Positions 15,422 to 24,001 of a stretch of DNA of 64,000 nucleotides are shown here, one piece after another. Where the stretch lies: assembly GCA_022770425.1 (NCBI GenBank), contig JALEHY010000007.1, positions 1-64,000 on the forward strand. The letters run 5' to 3'. Position 1 is the first letter of the stretch. Every line of letters begins with the position of its first letter. Below the pieces are notes generated by a model, which saw only the letters and a list, made by a program, of their open reading frames with translations, made no database searches and was not told the origin of the DNA. The position numbers were made by a program, and so were the translations under genes. Source of the stretch: Parvimonas sp. (GTDB taxonomy: Bacteria > Bacillota > Clostridia > Tissierellales > Peptoniphilaceae).

Positions 15422-16255
15422 ATGGCTATTAGAAAGTATAAACCAACTTCTGCCGGAGTTCGTGGAATGAGCGTTTTAACTTTTGATGAAATAACTAAAA
15501 AGGCTCCTGAAAAGTCTTTATTAGTTTCTTTATCAAAATCAGGCGGAAGAAATTCATTAGGTAGAGTTACCGTTAGACACAGAGGCGGCGGTGCTAAAAG
15601 AAAATATAGAATAATAGATTTCAAAAGAAATAAAGATGGCGTTCCTGGAAAGGTTGCTGCCATAGAATACGATCCAAACAGAACTGCTAATATAGCTTTA
15701 ATCCACTATGTTGACGGAGAAAAGAGATATATATTGGCACCTGAAGGATTAAAAGTTGGAGCTATGATTGAATCAGGAGAAAATGCTGATATTGTAGTTG
15801 GTAATTCATTAAAATTAAAAGATATTCCTGTTGGTACAATGGTACACAATGTAGAATTAAAACCTGGAAAAGGCGGACAACTTGTAAGAAGTGCAGGTTC
15901 CGAAGCTCAATTAATGGGTAAAGAAGGAAGATTTGCACAATTAAGATTGCCTTCAGGTGAATTTAGATTAATCCATTTAGAATGTAGAGCAACTGTCGGA
16001 CAAGTTGGTAACTTAAGTCATGAACTTGTAACAATAGGAAAAGCGGGAAGAACAAGACATATGGGTCAAAGACCTCATGTTAGAGGTTCTGCAATGAACC
16101 CTGTTGATCACCCTCATGGTGGTGGGGAAGGTAGAACTCCTGTCGGACGTCCGGCACCTTCAACTCCTTGGGGTAAACCTGCATTAGGACTTAAGACCAG
16201 AAAGAAAAATAAAAAGTCTAATAAGTTCATAGTAAGAAGAAGAACTAAAAACTAA
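15422..16255 (+). CDS. rplB: 50S ribosomal protein L2
   Basis: At 277 residues this is full length. The C-terminal stretch GSAMNPVDHPHGGGEGR carries the conserved histidine implicated in peptidyl transfer and subunit joining. L2 binds 23S rRNA domain IV. AGGAGG lies 8 bases upstream of the ATG. Confidence 0.97.
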   Translation: MAIRKYKPTSAGVRGMSVLTFDEITKKAPEKSLLVSLSKSGGRNSLGRVTVRHRGGGAKRKYRIIDFKRNKDGVPGKVAAIEYDPNRTANIALIHYVDGEKRYILAPEGLKVGAMIESGENADIVVGNSLKLKDIPVGTMVHNVELKPGKGGQLVRSAGSEAQLMGKEGRFAQLRLPSGEFRLIHLECRATVGQVGNLSHELVTIGKAGRTRHMGQRPHVRGSAMNPVDHPHGGGEGRTPVGRPAPSTPWGKPALGLKTRKKNKKSNKFIVRRRTKN

Positions 16256-16271
16256 TTAAGGAGGAAAACAA

Positions 16272-16556
16272 ATGGGAAGATCTCTTAAAAAAGGACCATT
16301 TTGTGATGATCATCTTTTTAAAAAAGTAGAAGCATTAAATAAAGAAAATGAAAAAAAAGTTATAAAAACTTGGTCAAGAAGATCTACAATTTTTCCGGAA
16401 TTTGTAGGACATACAATAGCTGTTCATGATGGCAGAAAGCACTTACCTATATATATTACAGACGATATGGTAGGACATAAACTTGGAGAATTTGTTTTAA
16501 CAAGAACTTACAAGGGCCATGTTGGAAAGAACGAAAAAAACAGTAAAGTAAGATAA
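16272..16556 (+). CDS. rpsS: 30S ribosomal protein S19
   Basis: The 94-residue protein begins MGRSLKKGPFCDDHLFKKV and contains the conserved SRRSTIFPEFVGHTIAVHDG. S19 lies in the 30S head and pairs with S13 at the subunit bridge. AAGGAGG precedes it by 7 bases. Confidence 0.97.
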   Translation: MGRSLKKGPFCDDHLFKKVEALNKENEKKVIKTWSRRSTIFPEFVGHTIAVHDGRKHLPIYITDDMVGHKLGEFVLTRTYKGHVGKNEKNSKVR

Positions 16557-16575
16557 TAGATAAGGAGGGAATAAC

Positions 16576-16908
16576 ATGCAAGCTAAAGCAATTGCAAAAT
16601 ACCAAAGAATTTCACCTCTTAAAGTAAACTTTATTTGTAGAGAAATAAGAGGAAAGCATGTAGATGAAGCTTTATCTATTCTAAGATTCACTCCAAAAGC
16701 GGGTGCGAGATTATTAGAAAAGGTATTAAAATCAGCTGTCGCTAATGCGGAAAATAATCACAATTTAGATAGAAAAGACCTTTATGTATTAGAAGCTTAT
16801 GCAAATGATGCTCCGGTTATGAAAAGATGGAGACCAAAGGCTAAAGGTTCAGCTTACCCAATCTTGAAAAGATCAAGTCATATTGGTGTAACAGTAGCGG
16901 AAAGATAA
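16576..16908 (+). CDS. rplV: 50S ribosomal protein L22
   Basis: This 110-residue protein contains YQRISPLKVNFICREIRGK and a C-terminal hairpin (RWRPKAKGSAYPILKRSSHI), the loop that forms part of the exit-tunnel constriction and the macrolide-resistance hot spot. It is in the normal order between S19 and S3. Confidence 0.97.
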   Translation: MQAKAIAKYQRISPLKVNFICREIRGKHVDEALSILRFTPKAGARLLEKVLKSAVANAENNHNLDRKDLYVLEAYANDAPVMKRWRPKAKGSAYPILKRSSHIGVTVAER

Positions 16909-16928
16909 GTTATAAAGGAGGATGAAAG

Positions 16929-17666
16929 ATGGGTCAAAAAGTTAATCCTCATGGATTAAGAGTCGGAATAATCAAAGATTGGGACTCAAGATGGTTTGCC
17001 GATAAAAAAGAATTCGGTGATTTATTAGTAGAAGACCATAATATTCGTAAACTTGTTAAAAAAGAGGTAGCTCTTTCAGGAGTACCTAAAGTTGAAATAG
17101 AAAGATCAGCAAATAGAGTTAAAGTTACTGTATTTACTGCTAAGCCTGGTATGGTAATCGGAAAATCAGGAGCAGGTGTTGAAGAATTAAGAGTTAAAAT
17201 TGAAAAATTAACAGGCAAAAAAGTTATTGTTAACGTTGAAGAAGTTAAAAGACCTGATTTAAGCGCTCAACTTGTTGCGGAAAATATTGCAGGACAATTG
17301 GAAAGACGTGTTTCTTTCAGACGTGCTATGAAACAAGCTATGCAAAGATCATTAAAAGCAGGCGCTAAAGGAATTAAAACTGCTGTTTCAGGAAGACTTG
17401 GCGGAGCAGATATGGCAAGAACTGAAGGCTATTCAGAAGGAACTATTCCTCTACAAACTTTAAGAGCAGACATTGAATATGGATTTGCCGAAGCAGATAC
17501 AACTTATGGAAAATTAGGTGTAAAAGTTTGGTTATATAAAGGAGAAGTTCTTCCGGGAATGAAGGCGGCTGTTATAGAAGAAAAACCTGCTAAGAAAGAA
17601 AGAAAGAACAATAAGAGAGACAATAAGAAAAGATTTAATAAAACTGGTGCTAAGAAAGAAGCTTAG
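16929..17666 (+). CDS. rpsC: 30S ribosomal protein S3
   Basis: The 245-residue protein has an N-terminal KH domain with PGMVIGKSGAGVEELR, then the C-terminal S3 domain. A Lys/Arg/Asn-rich tail (KKERKNNKRDNKKRFNKTG) extends beyond the core of about 215 residues. S3 forms the mRNA entry helicase with S4 and S5. Confidence 0.97.
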   Translation: MGQKVNPHGLRVGIIKDWDSRWFADKKEFGDLLVEDHNIRKLVKKEVALSGVPKVEIERSANRVKVTVFTAKPGMVIGKSGAGVEELRVKIEKLTGKKVIVNVEEVKRPDLSAQLVAENIAGQLERRVSFRRAMKQAMQRSLKAGAKGIKTAVSGRLGGADMARTEGYSEGTIPLQTLRADIEYGFAEADTTYGKLGVKVWLYKGEVLPGMKAAVIEEKPAKKERKNNKRDNKKRFNKTGAKKEA

Positions 17667-17689
17667 TTGCCGGAAGGAGGAAAGAGTCT

Positions 17690-18124
17690 ATGTTAATGCC
17701 TAAGAGAGTAAAATATCGTAGAGTTCATAGAGGCAGAATGACAGGTAAAGCTCTAAGAGGAAATACAATTTCTTATGGAGATTACGCAATTCAAGCTTTG
17801 GAACCTTGTTGGATGACTGCAAATCAAATTGAGTCTGCAAGACGTGCGATGACAAGATATATAAAAAGAGGCGGTAACATCTGGATTAAGGTGTTCCCGG
17901 ACAAGCCGGTTACTAAAAAACCTGCTGAAGTTAGAATGGGTTCTGGTAAAGGGGCTCCTGAATATTGGGTAGCAGTTGTAAAACCAGGTAGAATATTATT
18001 TGAAATGAGCGGTGTTCCTGTTGATGTAGCAAGAGAAGCTATGAGACTTGCAGCTCACAAATTACCTATAAAAACTAAATTTATAACTCGTGAGATGAAG
18101 GAAGGTGAAGCTAATGAAAAGTAA
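17690..18124 (+). CDS. rplP: 50S ribosomal protein L16
   Basis: This 144-residue protein begins MLMPKRVKYRRVHRGRM and contains GGNIWIKVFPDKPVT. L16 shapes the A-site tRNA binding region. A second ATG lies at 17696, but the first has a full GGAGG at normal spacing and matches family length. Its end overlaps rpmC by 11 bases. Confidence 0.97.
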   Translation: MLMPKRVKYRRVHRGRMTGKALRGNTISYGDYAIQALEPCWMTANQIESARRAMTRYIKRGGNIWIKVFPDKPVTKKPAEVRMGSGKGAPEYWVAVVKPGRILFEMSGVPVDVAREAMRLAAHKLPIKTKFITREMKEGEANEK

Positions 18125-18320
18125 AGAAATTCGCCAAATGAATGATAGTGATTTACAAGCAAAATTAAAAGATTTAAAAGTAGAATTATTTAATCTACGT
18201 TTTCAATTAGCCACTGGACAATTAGAGAATCCTATGAGAATTGGTGGCATTAAAAAAGATATTGCTCGTGTTATGACTATTATTAGAGAACGTGAGCTTA
18301 ATGCTGGAAAGGAGGCTTAA
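18114..18320 (+). CDS. rpmC: 50S ribosomal protein L29
   Basis: The 68-residue, all-helical protein starts MKSKEIRQMNDSDLQ. L29 flanks the exit tunnel next to L23. The frame opens at a GTG (18105), but that codon is part of the ribosome binding site AGGTGA; ATG 18114 is the real start, overlapping the end of rplP. Confidence 0.96.
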   Translation: MKSKEIRQMNDSDLQAKLKDLKVELFNLRFQLATGQLENPMRIGGIKKDIARVMTIIRERELNAGKEA

Positions 18321-18324
18321 TACT

Positions 18325-18579
18325 ATGGAAAGAAATAGTAGAAAAGTCATAATAGGAAATGTAGTTTCTAATAAAATGGATAAGACTATTGTTGTAGAAG
18401 TTGCAACTTTTGTATCTCATCCTCTTTACAAAAAGCAAATTAAGAAAACTACAAAATTTAAAGCACATGATGAAAATAACGAATGTTTAATTGGTGATAG
18501 AGTTAAGATTATGGAAACAAGACCTCTTTCAAGAGAAAAGAGATGGAGACTTGTTGAGATACTTGAAAGAGTAAAATAA
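18325..18579 (+). CDS. rpsQ: 30S ribosomal protein S17
   Basis: The product is 84 residues, an OB-fold 16S rRNA-binding protein with MDKTIVVEVATFVSHPLYKK and a terminal RPLSREKRWRLVEI. The frame can be read from 18292 inside rpmC, but GGAAAGGAGG (18306-18315) fits the ATG at 18325, which also gives family length. Confidence 0.96.
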   Translation: MERNSRKVIIGNVVSNKMDKTIVVEVATFVSHPLYKKQIKKTTKFKAHDENNECLIGDRVKIMETRPLSREKRWRLVEILERVK

Positions 18580-18603
18580 TTTTCATCTGGAAAGGAGTAT
18601 CGT

Positions 18604-18972
18604 ATGATTCAAACAGAAAGTCGTTTAAAAGTTGCTGACAATTCCGGTGCTAAAGAACTTCTTGTTATCAGAGTACTTGGTGGTACTAATAAAAAATACG
18701 CAAAAGTTGGCGATATAGTAGTTTGTGCTGTTAAAAGTGCAACGCCTGGTGGAGTTGTTAAGAAGAGCGACGTTGTAAAGGCTGTTGTTGTAAGAACAAC
18801 TAACAGTATAAAAAGAAAAGATGGTAGCTACATTAGATTTGATGATAATGCAGCTGTAATTATAAAAGATGATAAGAACCCGGTGGGTACAAGAATTTTC
18901 GGTTCAGTTACAAGAGAGCTTAGAGCTGGTAACTTTATGAAGATTATCTCACTTGCACCTGAAGTATTATAG
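18604..18972 (+). CDS. rplN: 50S ribosomal protein L14
   Basis: At exactly 122 residues, the family's usual length, it starts MIQTESRLKVADNSGAKEL and ends with VTRELRAGNFMKIISLAPEV. L14 forms a subunit bridge and is the RsfS docking site. Confidence 0.97.
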   Translation: MIQTESRLKVADNSGAKELLVIRVLGGTNKKYAKVGDIVVCAVKSATPGGVVKKSDVVKAVVVRTTNSIKRKDGSYIRFDDNAAVIIKDDKNPVGTRIFGSVTRELRAGNFMKIISLAPEVL

Positions 18973-18987
18973 TAGGAGGTGTATAGA

Positions 18988-19299
18988 ATGAAAATAAAAT
19001 CTGGAGATACTGTTATTGTAATTGCAGGTAAGGATAAAGGAAAGACTGGAAAAGTTCTTAAAACTTTAGCTAAAGAAAATAGAGTAATAGTTGAAGGAGT
19101 AAATATTCAAACTAAACATAAGAAGGCAAAAAATCCTAAGGATGAAGCCGGATTAATTAAGGTTGAAGGTAGTATTGATGTATCAAATGTTGCTTATTTT
19201 GATGCTAAAGAAAAGAAACCTTCAAGAATAGGTTATGTTTTTGAAGGGGACAAAAAAGTTAGAATTAGTAAAAAAAGTGGTTCTAAAATAGATAAATAG
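18988..19299 (+). CDS. rplX: 50S ribosomal protein L24
   Basis: This 103-residue KOW protein begins MKIKSGDTVIVIAGKDKGKT. L24 is an assembly initiator at the tunnel exit. GGAGG in 18971-18980 selects ATG 18988 rather than the upstream in-frame codon at 18979. Confidence 0.96.
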   Translation: MKIKSGDTVIVIAGKDKGKTGKVLKTLAKENRVIVEGVNIQTKHKKAKNPKDEAGLIKVEGSIDVSNVAYFDAKEKKPSRIGYVFEGDKKVRISKKSGSKIDK

Positions 19300-19318
19300 T
19301 TGAAAGGAGGAATCTTAA

Positions 19319-19861
19319 GTGACTTCCAGAATGCAAGTTAAATATAAAGAAGAAATAGTTTCTGCTTTAATGGAACGTTTTAAATATAAAAATATTATGC
19401 AGGTTCCTAAATTAGATAAAATTGTTATTAATATCGGTTTAGGTTCAGCTAAAGATAATCCAAAAGCTTTGGAAAGCGCATTAAAAGAATTGGAAATTAT
19501 TGCAGGACAAAAACCTGTAATAACTACTGCTAAAAAGTCAATCGCTAACTTCAAATTAAGAGAAGGTATGAAGATTGGTACTAAGGTAACTCTTAGAGGA
19601 GAAAAGATGTATGATTTCTTAGATAGATTAGTTAATATCGCTCTTCCTCGTGTAAGAGACTTTAGAGGTGTTAGCGCTTCAAGTTTTGATGGTAGAGGAA
19701 ATTATGCTTTAGGTATAAAGGAACAATTAATATTCCCTGAAATTGTATATGATATGATTGATCAAATCAGAGGAATGGATATTATAATAGTTACTACTGC
19801 TAAGACTGATGAAGAGTCTAAAGCACTTTTAGAGCTATTAGGAATGCCTTTTAGAAAGTAG
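19319..19861 (+). CDS. rplE: 50S ribosomal protein L5
   Basis: The 180-residue protein contains QVPKLDKIVINIGLGSAK and RDFRGVSASSFDGRGNYALG. L5 binds 5S rRNA and contacts P-site tRNA. The start is a GTG 8 bases after AAAGGAGG; the next candidate ATG (19331) is too far from the ribosome binding site. Confidence 0.96.
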   Translation: MTSRMQVKYKEEIVSALMERFKYKNIMQVPKLDKIVINIGLGSAKDNPKALESALKELEIIAGQKPVITTAKKSIANFKLREGMKIGTKVTLRGEKMYDFLDRLVNIALPRVRDFRGVSASSFDGRGNYALGIKEQLIFPEIVYDMIDQIRGMDIIIVTTAKTDEESKALLELLGMPFRK

Positions 19862-19878
19862 TAAGGGGGAAAATTTTA

Positions 19879-20148
19879 ATGGCTAAGAAATCAATGGTAC
19901 AACGTGAATTAAAGCGTCAAAAGTTAGTTGAAAAATATGCTGCTAAACGTGCAGAGTTAAAAGCCAAAGGGGACTATATCGGCTTAAGTAAATTGCCAAG
20001 AAATTCAGCTCCAAGCCGTTTACACAATCGTTGTAAAATCACCGGACGTCCTCATGGATATATAGGAAAATATGGAATCAGCCGTATTGTGTTCCGTGAA
20101 TTAGCTTACAAGGGAGAAATTCCTGGCGTTAAAAAGGCTAGTTGGTAA
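19879..20148 (+). CDS. rpsN: 30S ribosomal protein S14, long zinc-independent type
   Basis: The 89-residue form has a single cysteine (NRCKITGRP) and so lacks the CxxC pairs of the 61-residue zinc-binding S14 usually found at this place in Firmicutes. It contains LPRNSAPSRLHNRC and ends in VKKASW, as in zinc-free S14. Eight of its nine arginine codons are CGT and one is AGA, while neighbours such as rpsH use AGA almost only. It therefore looks like a gene brought in by transfer that replaced the zinc form in place. GGGGG-type ribosome binding site at 19865. Confidence 0.95.
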   Translation: MAKKSMVQRELKRQKLVEKYAAKRAELKAKGDYIGLSKLPRNSAPSRLHNRCKITGRPHGYIGKYGISRIVFRELAYKGEIPGVKKASW

Positions 20149-20174
20149 TATTTTAGTAAAAGGAGGAAGCTTAT

Positions 20175-20570
20175 ATGATGACTGATCCTATAGCAGATAT
20201 GCTTACAAGAATTAGAAATGGAAATAATGCAAGACATTCATCTGTTGAAATACCTGCATCTAAGATGAAAAAAGATTTAGTTCAAATTTTATTGGATGAA
20301 GGTTTTATCGAAGGATATAATGTAATTGAAGATGATAAACAAGGTGTTATCACTGTAGATTTAAAATATGGAAAAAATAATGAAAGAGTTATCTCAGGAC
20401 TTAAAAGAATTTCTAAACCTGGTTTAAGAGTTTATGCAAGAAGCCATGAAATTCCAAAAGTTTTAGGTGGACTTGGAATCGCAATTATCTCAACATCAAA
20501 AGGAGTTGTAACTGATAAAGTTGCAAGAAAAGAAGGTATAGGTGGAGAGGTTCTTTGTTACGTTTGGTAA
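20175..20570 (+). CDS. rpsH: 30S ribosomal protein S8
   Basis: The 131-residue protein starts MMTDPIADMLTRIRNGN and ends KEGIGGEVLCYVW, both hallmarks. S8 binds the central domain of 16S rRNA and in enterobacteria represses the spc operon. All its arginine codons are AGA, unlike rpsN just upstream. Confidence 0.97.
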   Translation: MMTDPIADMLTRIRNGNNARHSSVEIPASKMKKDLVQILLDEGFIEGYNVIEDDKQGVITVDLKYGKNNERVISGLKRISKPGLRVYARSHEIPKVLGGLGIAIISTSKGVVTDKVARKEGIGGEVLCYVW

Positions 20571-20604
20571 CAGATTTAAAGAATAAAACTAAGGAGGTAT
20601 ACCA

Positions 20605-21144
20605 ATGTCAAGAATTGGATTAAAACCAATTGTTGTTCCTGCTGAAGTTGAGGTAATCTTAGGTGAAGAAAATTTTGTAGAAGTAAAAGGACCTAAGGGT
20701 AAATTGACTCAACAATTAAGTAGAGAAATGAACATAAAAATGGAAGGAAATACAATTTCAATAGAACGTCCTTCTGAAATTAAAAGACATAAATCACTTC
20801 ATGGATTAACAAGAACTTTGCTTGCTAATATGATTGAAGGAGTTTCAAAGGGATTTAGTAAAACTTTAATCATAGAAGGTACAGGATACAGAGCAGGTAA
20901 AGCAGGTAATAAATTAACTTTAAACTTGGGATATTCTCATCCGATTGAAGTTTTAGATCCTGAAGGAATTACTGTTGAAGTTCCTGAACCAACTAAGATT
21001 GTTGTTTCCGGAATTGATAAACAAAAACTTGGAAACTTTGCGGCAAATATTCGTTCATATAGAAAACCTGAACCTTATAAAGGAAAGGGTATCAGATATG
21101 AAGGCGAATATATAAGACGTAAAGTTGGTAAGACTGGTAAATAG
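20605..21144 (+). CDS. rplF: 50S ribosomal protein L6
   Basis: The 179-residue protein has two L6 domains and the signature PEPYKGKGIRYEGEYIRRK. It lies near the sarcin-ricin loop and the factor-binding site. AAGGAGG lies 7 bases before the ATG. Confidence 0.97.
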   Translation: MSRIGLKPIVVPAEVEVILGEENFVEVKGPKGKLTQQLSREMNIKMEGNTISIERPSEIKRHKSLHGLTRTLLANMIEGVSKGFSKTLIIEGTGYRAGKAGNKLTLNLGYSHPIEVLDPEGITVEVPEPTKIVVSGIDKQKLGNFAANIRSYRKPEPYKGKGIRYEGEYIRRKVGKTGK

Positions 21145-21160
21145 GAAGGAGTGAAATTTA

Positions 21161-21526
21161 ATGTTAAAGCAAATTAACAAAAATGAAAATAGAAAAGCAA
21201 GACACGCCAGAGTAAGAAAAAAAGTTTCTGGAACTCCTGAAAAACCAAGACTAAACTTATATAGAAGTAATACTAATATATATGCTCAAATTATAGATGA
21301 TACTAAGGGAATAACTTTAGTTTCAGCTTCAACTTTAGATAAAGAGTTTGATACTTTAGCATCAAAATCAAACAAGGAAGCTGCTAAAGCAGTAGGTCTT
21401 TCAATAGGTAAAAAGGCTATTGAAAAGGGAATTACAGAAGTTGTTTTTGACAGAAGTGGTTATTTATATCATGGAAAAGTTAAAGAACTTGCTGATGGTG
21501 CCAGAGAAGCTGGACTTAAATTTTAG
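21161..21526 (+). CDS. rplR: 50S ribosomal protein L18
   Basis: The 121-residue protein begins with a basic segment (RKARHARVRKKVSGT) and has RPRLNLYRS-like and VVFDRSGYLYHGKVKEL motifs. It binds 5S rRNA with L5. Confidence 0.97.
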   Translation: MLKQINKNENRKARHARVRKKVSGTPEKPRLNLYRSNTNIYAQIIDDTKGITLVSASTLDKEFDTLASKSNKEAAKAVGLSIGKKAIEKGITEVVFDRSGYLYHGKVKELADGAREAGLKF

Positions 21527-21542
21527 TATCGGGAGGTAATGA

Positions 21543-22049
21543 ATGGAACTTTTAATTAAAGAAGTAGAAGAATTAGAATTAGAAGAAAGAGTAGTTGCCA
21601 TCAACCGTGTTACTAAAGTAGTAAAAGGTGGTAGAAACTTTAGATTTAGCGCTCTTGTAGTTGTTGGTGATGGTAACGGACATGTTGGTGTTGGAATCGG
21701 TAAAGCACTTGAAGTTCCGGAAGCTATTAGAAAAGGTGTTCAAGATGCTAAAAAACACGTTATCAGAGTACCTCTTGTTAATACTACAATTCCACATGAA
21801 GTTGTAGGACTTTTCGGAGCTGGTAGAGTGTTGTTGAAACCTGCCGGAGTAGGTACCGGAGTTATCGCCGGTGGTCCTGTTCGTGCGGTTTGTGAATTAG
21901 CAGGAATTAAAGATGTTAGAAGTAAATCTTTAGGAACTACTAATGCAAGAAACATAGTTAATGCGACAATGGAAGGATTAAAAAATCTTAAGAGAGCTGA
22001 AGATATTGCTCGTTTAAGAGGAAAATCCGTAGAAGAAATATTAGGTTAA
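21543..22049 (+). CDS. rpsE: 30S ribosomal protein S5
   Basis: The 168-residue protein has the S5 N-terminal double-stranded RNA-binding motif (GGRNFRFSALVVVGDGNGHV) and the C-terminal fold. S5 takes part in decoding fidelity and mRNA unwinding. GGGAGG is 6 bases upstream. Confidence 0.97.
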   Translation: MELLIKEVEELELEERVVAINRVTKVVKGGRNFRFSALVVVGDGNGHVGVGIGKALEVPEAIRKGVQDAKKHVIRVPLVNTTIPHEVVGLFGAGRVLLKPAGVGTGVIAGGPVRAVCELAGIKDVRSKSLGTTNARNIVNATMEGLKNLKRAEDIARLRGKSVEEILG

Positions 22050-22063
22050 GGGGGGCTTTTAAA

Positions 22064-22243
22064 ATGGCAAAGCTCAAAATAACACTTAAAAAGAGTAAAA
22101 TCGGTAGAATAGAAAAACATATTAAAAATGTTGAAGCTTTAGGCTTAAGAAAAGTTGGTCAAACCGTTATTAAGGAAGATAATCCTTCAATCAGAGGAAT
22201 GATTGACAAAATTAGCTTTATGCTTGAAGTTGAAGAAATTTAA
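22064..22243 (+). CDS. rpmD: 50S ribosomal protein L30
   Basis: This 59-residue gene starts MAKLKITLKKSKIGRIEKH and contains the characteristic ALGLRKVGQTV and NPSIRGMIDKI. It lies in the standard place between rpsE and rplO, with GGGGGG 8 bases upstream. Confidence 0.95.
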   Translation: MAKLKITLKKSKIGRIEKHIKNVEALGLRKVGQTVIKEDNPSIRGMIDKISFMLEVEEI

Positions 22244-22256
22244 GGAGGTATAAAGC

Positions 22257-22706
22257 GTGAAATTACATGATTTAAGACCTGCTGAAGGTGGAGGCTCAAA
22301 AGCAAGAAAGAGACTTGGTAGAGGTTATGGTTCCGGACTTGGAAAGTACGGCGGTAAAGGACGTGACGGACAAAACTCAAGATCAGGCGGTGGAGTAAGA
22401 CCTGGATTTGAAGGTGGACAAATGCCACTTTTCAGAAGACTTCCAAAAAGAGGTTTTACAAATATATTTGCTAAAGAATACGCAGAAGTAAATGTTGAAA
22501 GATTAAATGTCTTTGAAGACGGCACTAATGTTACTGAAGAATTGATTTTTGAAGCTAATTTAGCTAAAAGAGCAAAAGCTAAAGATGGCGTTAAAATTTT
22601 AGGTAATGGCGAACTTACAAAGAAGTTAAATGTTTCTTGCTCCAAATTTACTAAGAGCGCTATCGAAAAGATAGAAAGCATTGGAGGAAAGGTAGAGGTG
22701 ATCTAA
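22257..22706 (+). CDS. rplO: 50S ribosomal protein L15
   Basis: The 149-residue protein begins MKLHDLRPAEGGGSKARKR and is glycine-rich in its first half (GYGSGLGKYGGKGRDGQ). The start is a GTG, 8 bases after AAGGAGG. Its stop is one base before the secY start, so the two are probably coupled. Confidence 0.96.
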   Translation: MKLHDLRPAEGGGSKARKRLGRGYGSGLGKYGGKGRDGQNSRSGGGVRPGFEGGQMPLFRRLPKRGFTNIFAKEYAEVNVERLNVFEDGTNVTEELIFEANLAKRAKAKDGVKILGNGELTKKLNVSCSKFTKSAIEKIESIGGKVEVI

Positions 22707-22707
22707 T

Positions 22708-23985
22708 ATGTTCAAAACTCTATCAGATGCGTGGAGAATAAGAGAAATCAGAAGTAAAATGATTTTTACTTTGTTGATGATAGTTGTGTATAGACTTGGT
22801 AATGTAATACCTATTCCATTTATGGATAAGACTGTTGTAAGTCAAATTATGAATGGAAGCGAGGGCGGGCTTGTAAGTTTACTTGACTTACTTGCAGGGG
22901 GTAGTTTAAAGCAAATGAGTGTTTTTGCTTTGAGTATTTACCCTTACATTACCGCATCAATTGTTGTCCAACTTCTAACTATTGCATTTCCAAGACTTGG
23001 TGAAATTGCAAGAGATGGAGAAATGGGTAAGAAAAAAATTGCTAAATATACTAAAATAGGTGCTGTAATACTTGGTATATTTGAAGCTAATGCAATAGCT
23101 AACGGTTTATTTGCAAAAGCTATAATTGCTAAAGGTTATATTGAAATGACTTTGGTTATAACTTCATTGCTTGCAGGTTCAATGTTCCTTGTTTGGTTAG
23201 GAGAAATCATAACTGAAAGAGGAGTGGGTAATGGTATCTCAATAATTATCTTTTTGGGTATTGTTTCAAATTTACCTACACAAATCGGAACTTTCATTTA
23301 TGGAATTATGACAGGAACAGTCGGAATTTTAACTATATTGGGAGTTGTTTTAGCAGCAATTGCTATTGTAGTTGTTGTTGTACTTATTAATGAAGGTGAA
23401 AGAAAAATTACAGTACAATATGCGAAAAAAGTTGTTGGTAGAAAAATGTATGGAGGACAAGCTACACATATTCCTGTAAAGGTTAATATGAGCGGTGTAA
23501 TGCCTGTAATCTTCGCTTCATCATTACTTGCTATGCCACAAACTCTTTCACTATTGTTTTCTGGTGGTACTCCAAGTTGGATAACTTCTTATTTGACAGT
23601 TGAAGGCTCAGTTGGTGTTTATGTATATTCAGTAATGAATTTTATATTGATTATATTATTCGGATTCTTTTATTCATCAATTCAGTTTAATACTGTTGAA
23701 TACGCAAAAAATTTACAACAATATGGCGGGTTCATTCCGGGAATAAGACCTGGGAAACCTACCGGTGAATATTTACAAAGAATATCAAATAGAATTACTT
23801 TCTCTGGTTCTATTATATTAGCATTAATTGCATCAGCACCAATAGTTCTTTCAAGACTTAGCGGTATGAAAATTAATTTTGGTGGTACTTCTGTAATCAT
23901 TATTGTTGGTGTAGTTATTGAAACAATGAAACAAATAGAATCTATGATGTTAATGAGACACTATAAAGGATTTTTAAATAAATAG
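22708..23985 (+). CDS. secY: Preprotein translocase channel subunit SecY
   Basis: The 425-residue protein has about ten membrane helices. Family motifs include ASIVVQLLTIAFPRL and ITERGVGNGISIIIF, the second an almost invariant SecY signature, and FIPGIRPGKPTGEYL. SecY forms the protein-conducting channel with SecE and SecG, neither of which is in the window. Confidence 0.97.
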   Translation: MFKTLSDAWRIREIRSKMIFTLLMIVVYRLGNVIPIPFMDKTVVSQIMNGSEGGLVSLLDLLAGGSLKQMSVFALSIYPYITASIVVQLLTIAFPRLGEIARDGEMGKKKIAKYTKIGAVILGIFEANAIANGLFAKAIIAKGYIEMTLVITSLLAGSMFLVWLGEIITERGVGNGISIIIFLGIVSNLPTQIGTFIYGIMTGTVGILTILGVVLAAIAIVVVVVLINEGERKITVQYAKKVVGRKMYGGQATHIPVKVNMSGVMPVIFASSLLAMPQTLSLLFSGGTPSWITSYLTVEGSVGVYVYSVMNFILIILFGFFYSSIQFNTVEYAKNLQQYGGFIPGIRPGKPTGEYLQRISNRITFSGSIILALIASAPIVLSRLSGMKINFGGTSVIIIVGVVIETMKQIESMMLMRHYKGFLNK

Positions 23986-24001
23986 TGCATAGGAGAAAAA
24001 T

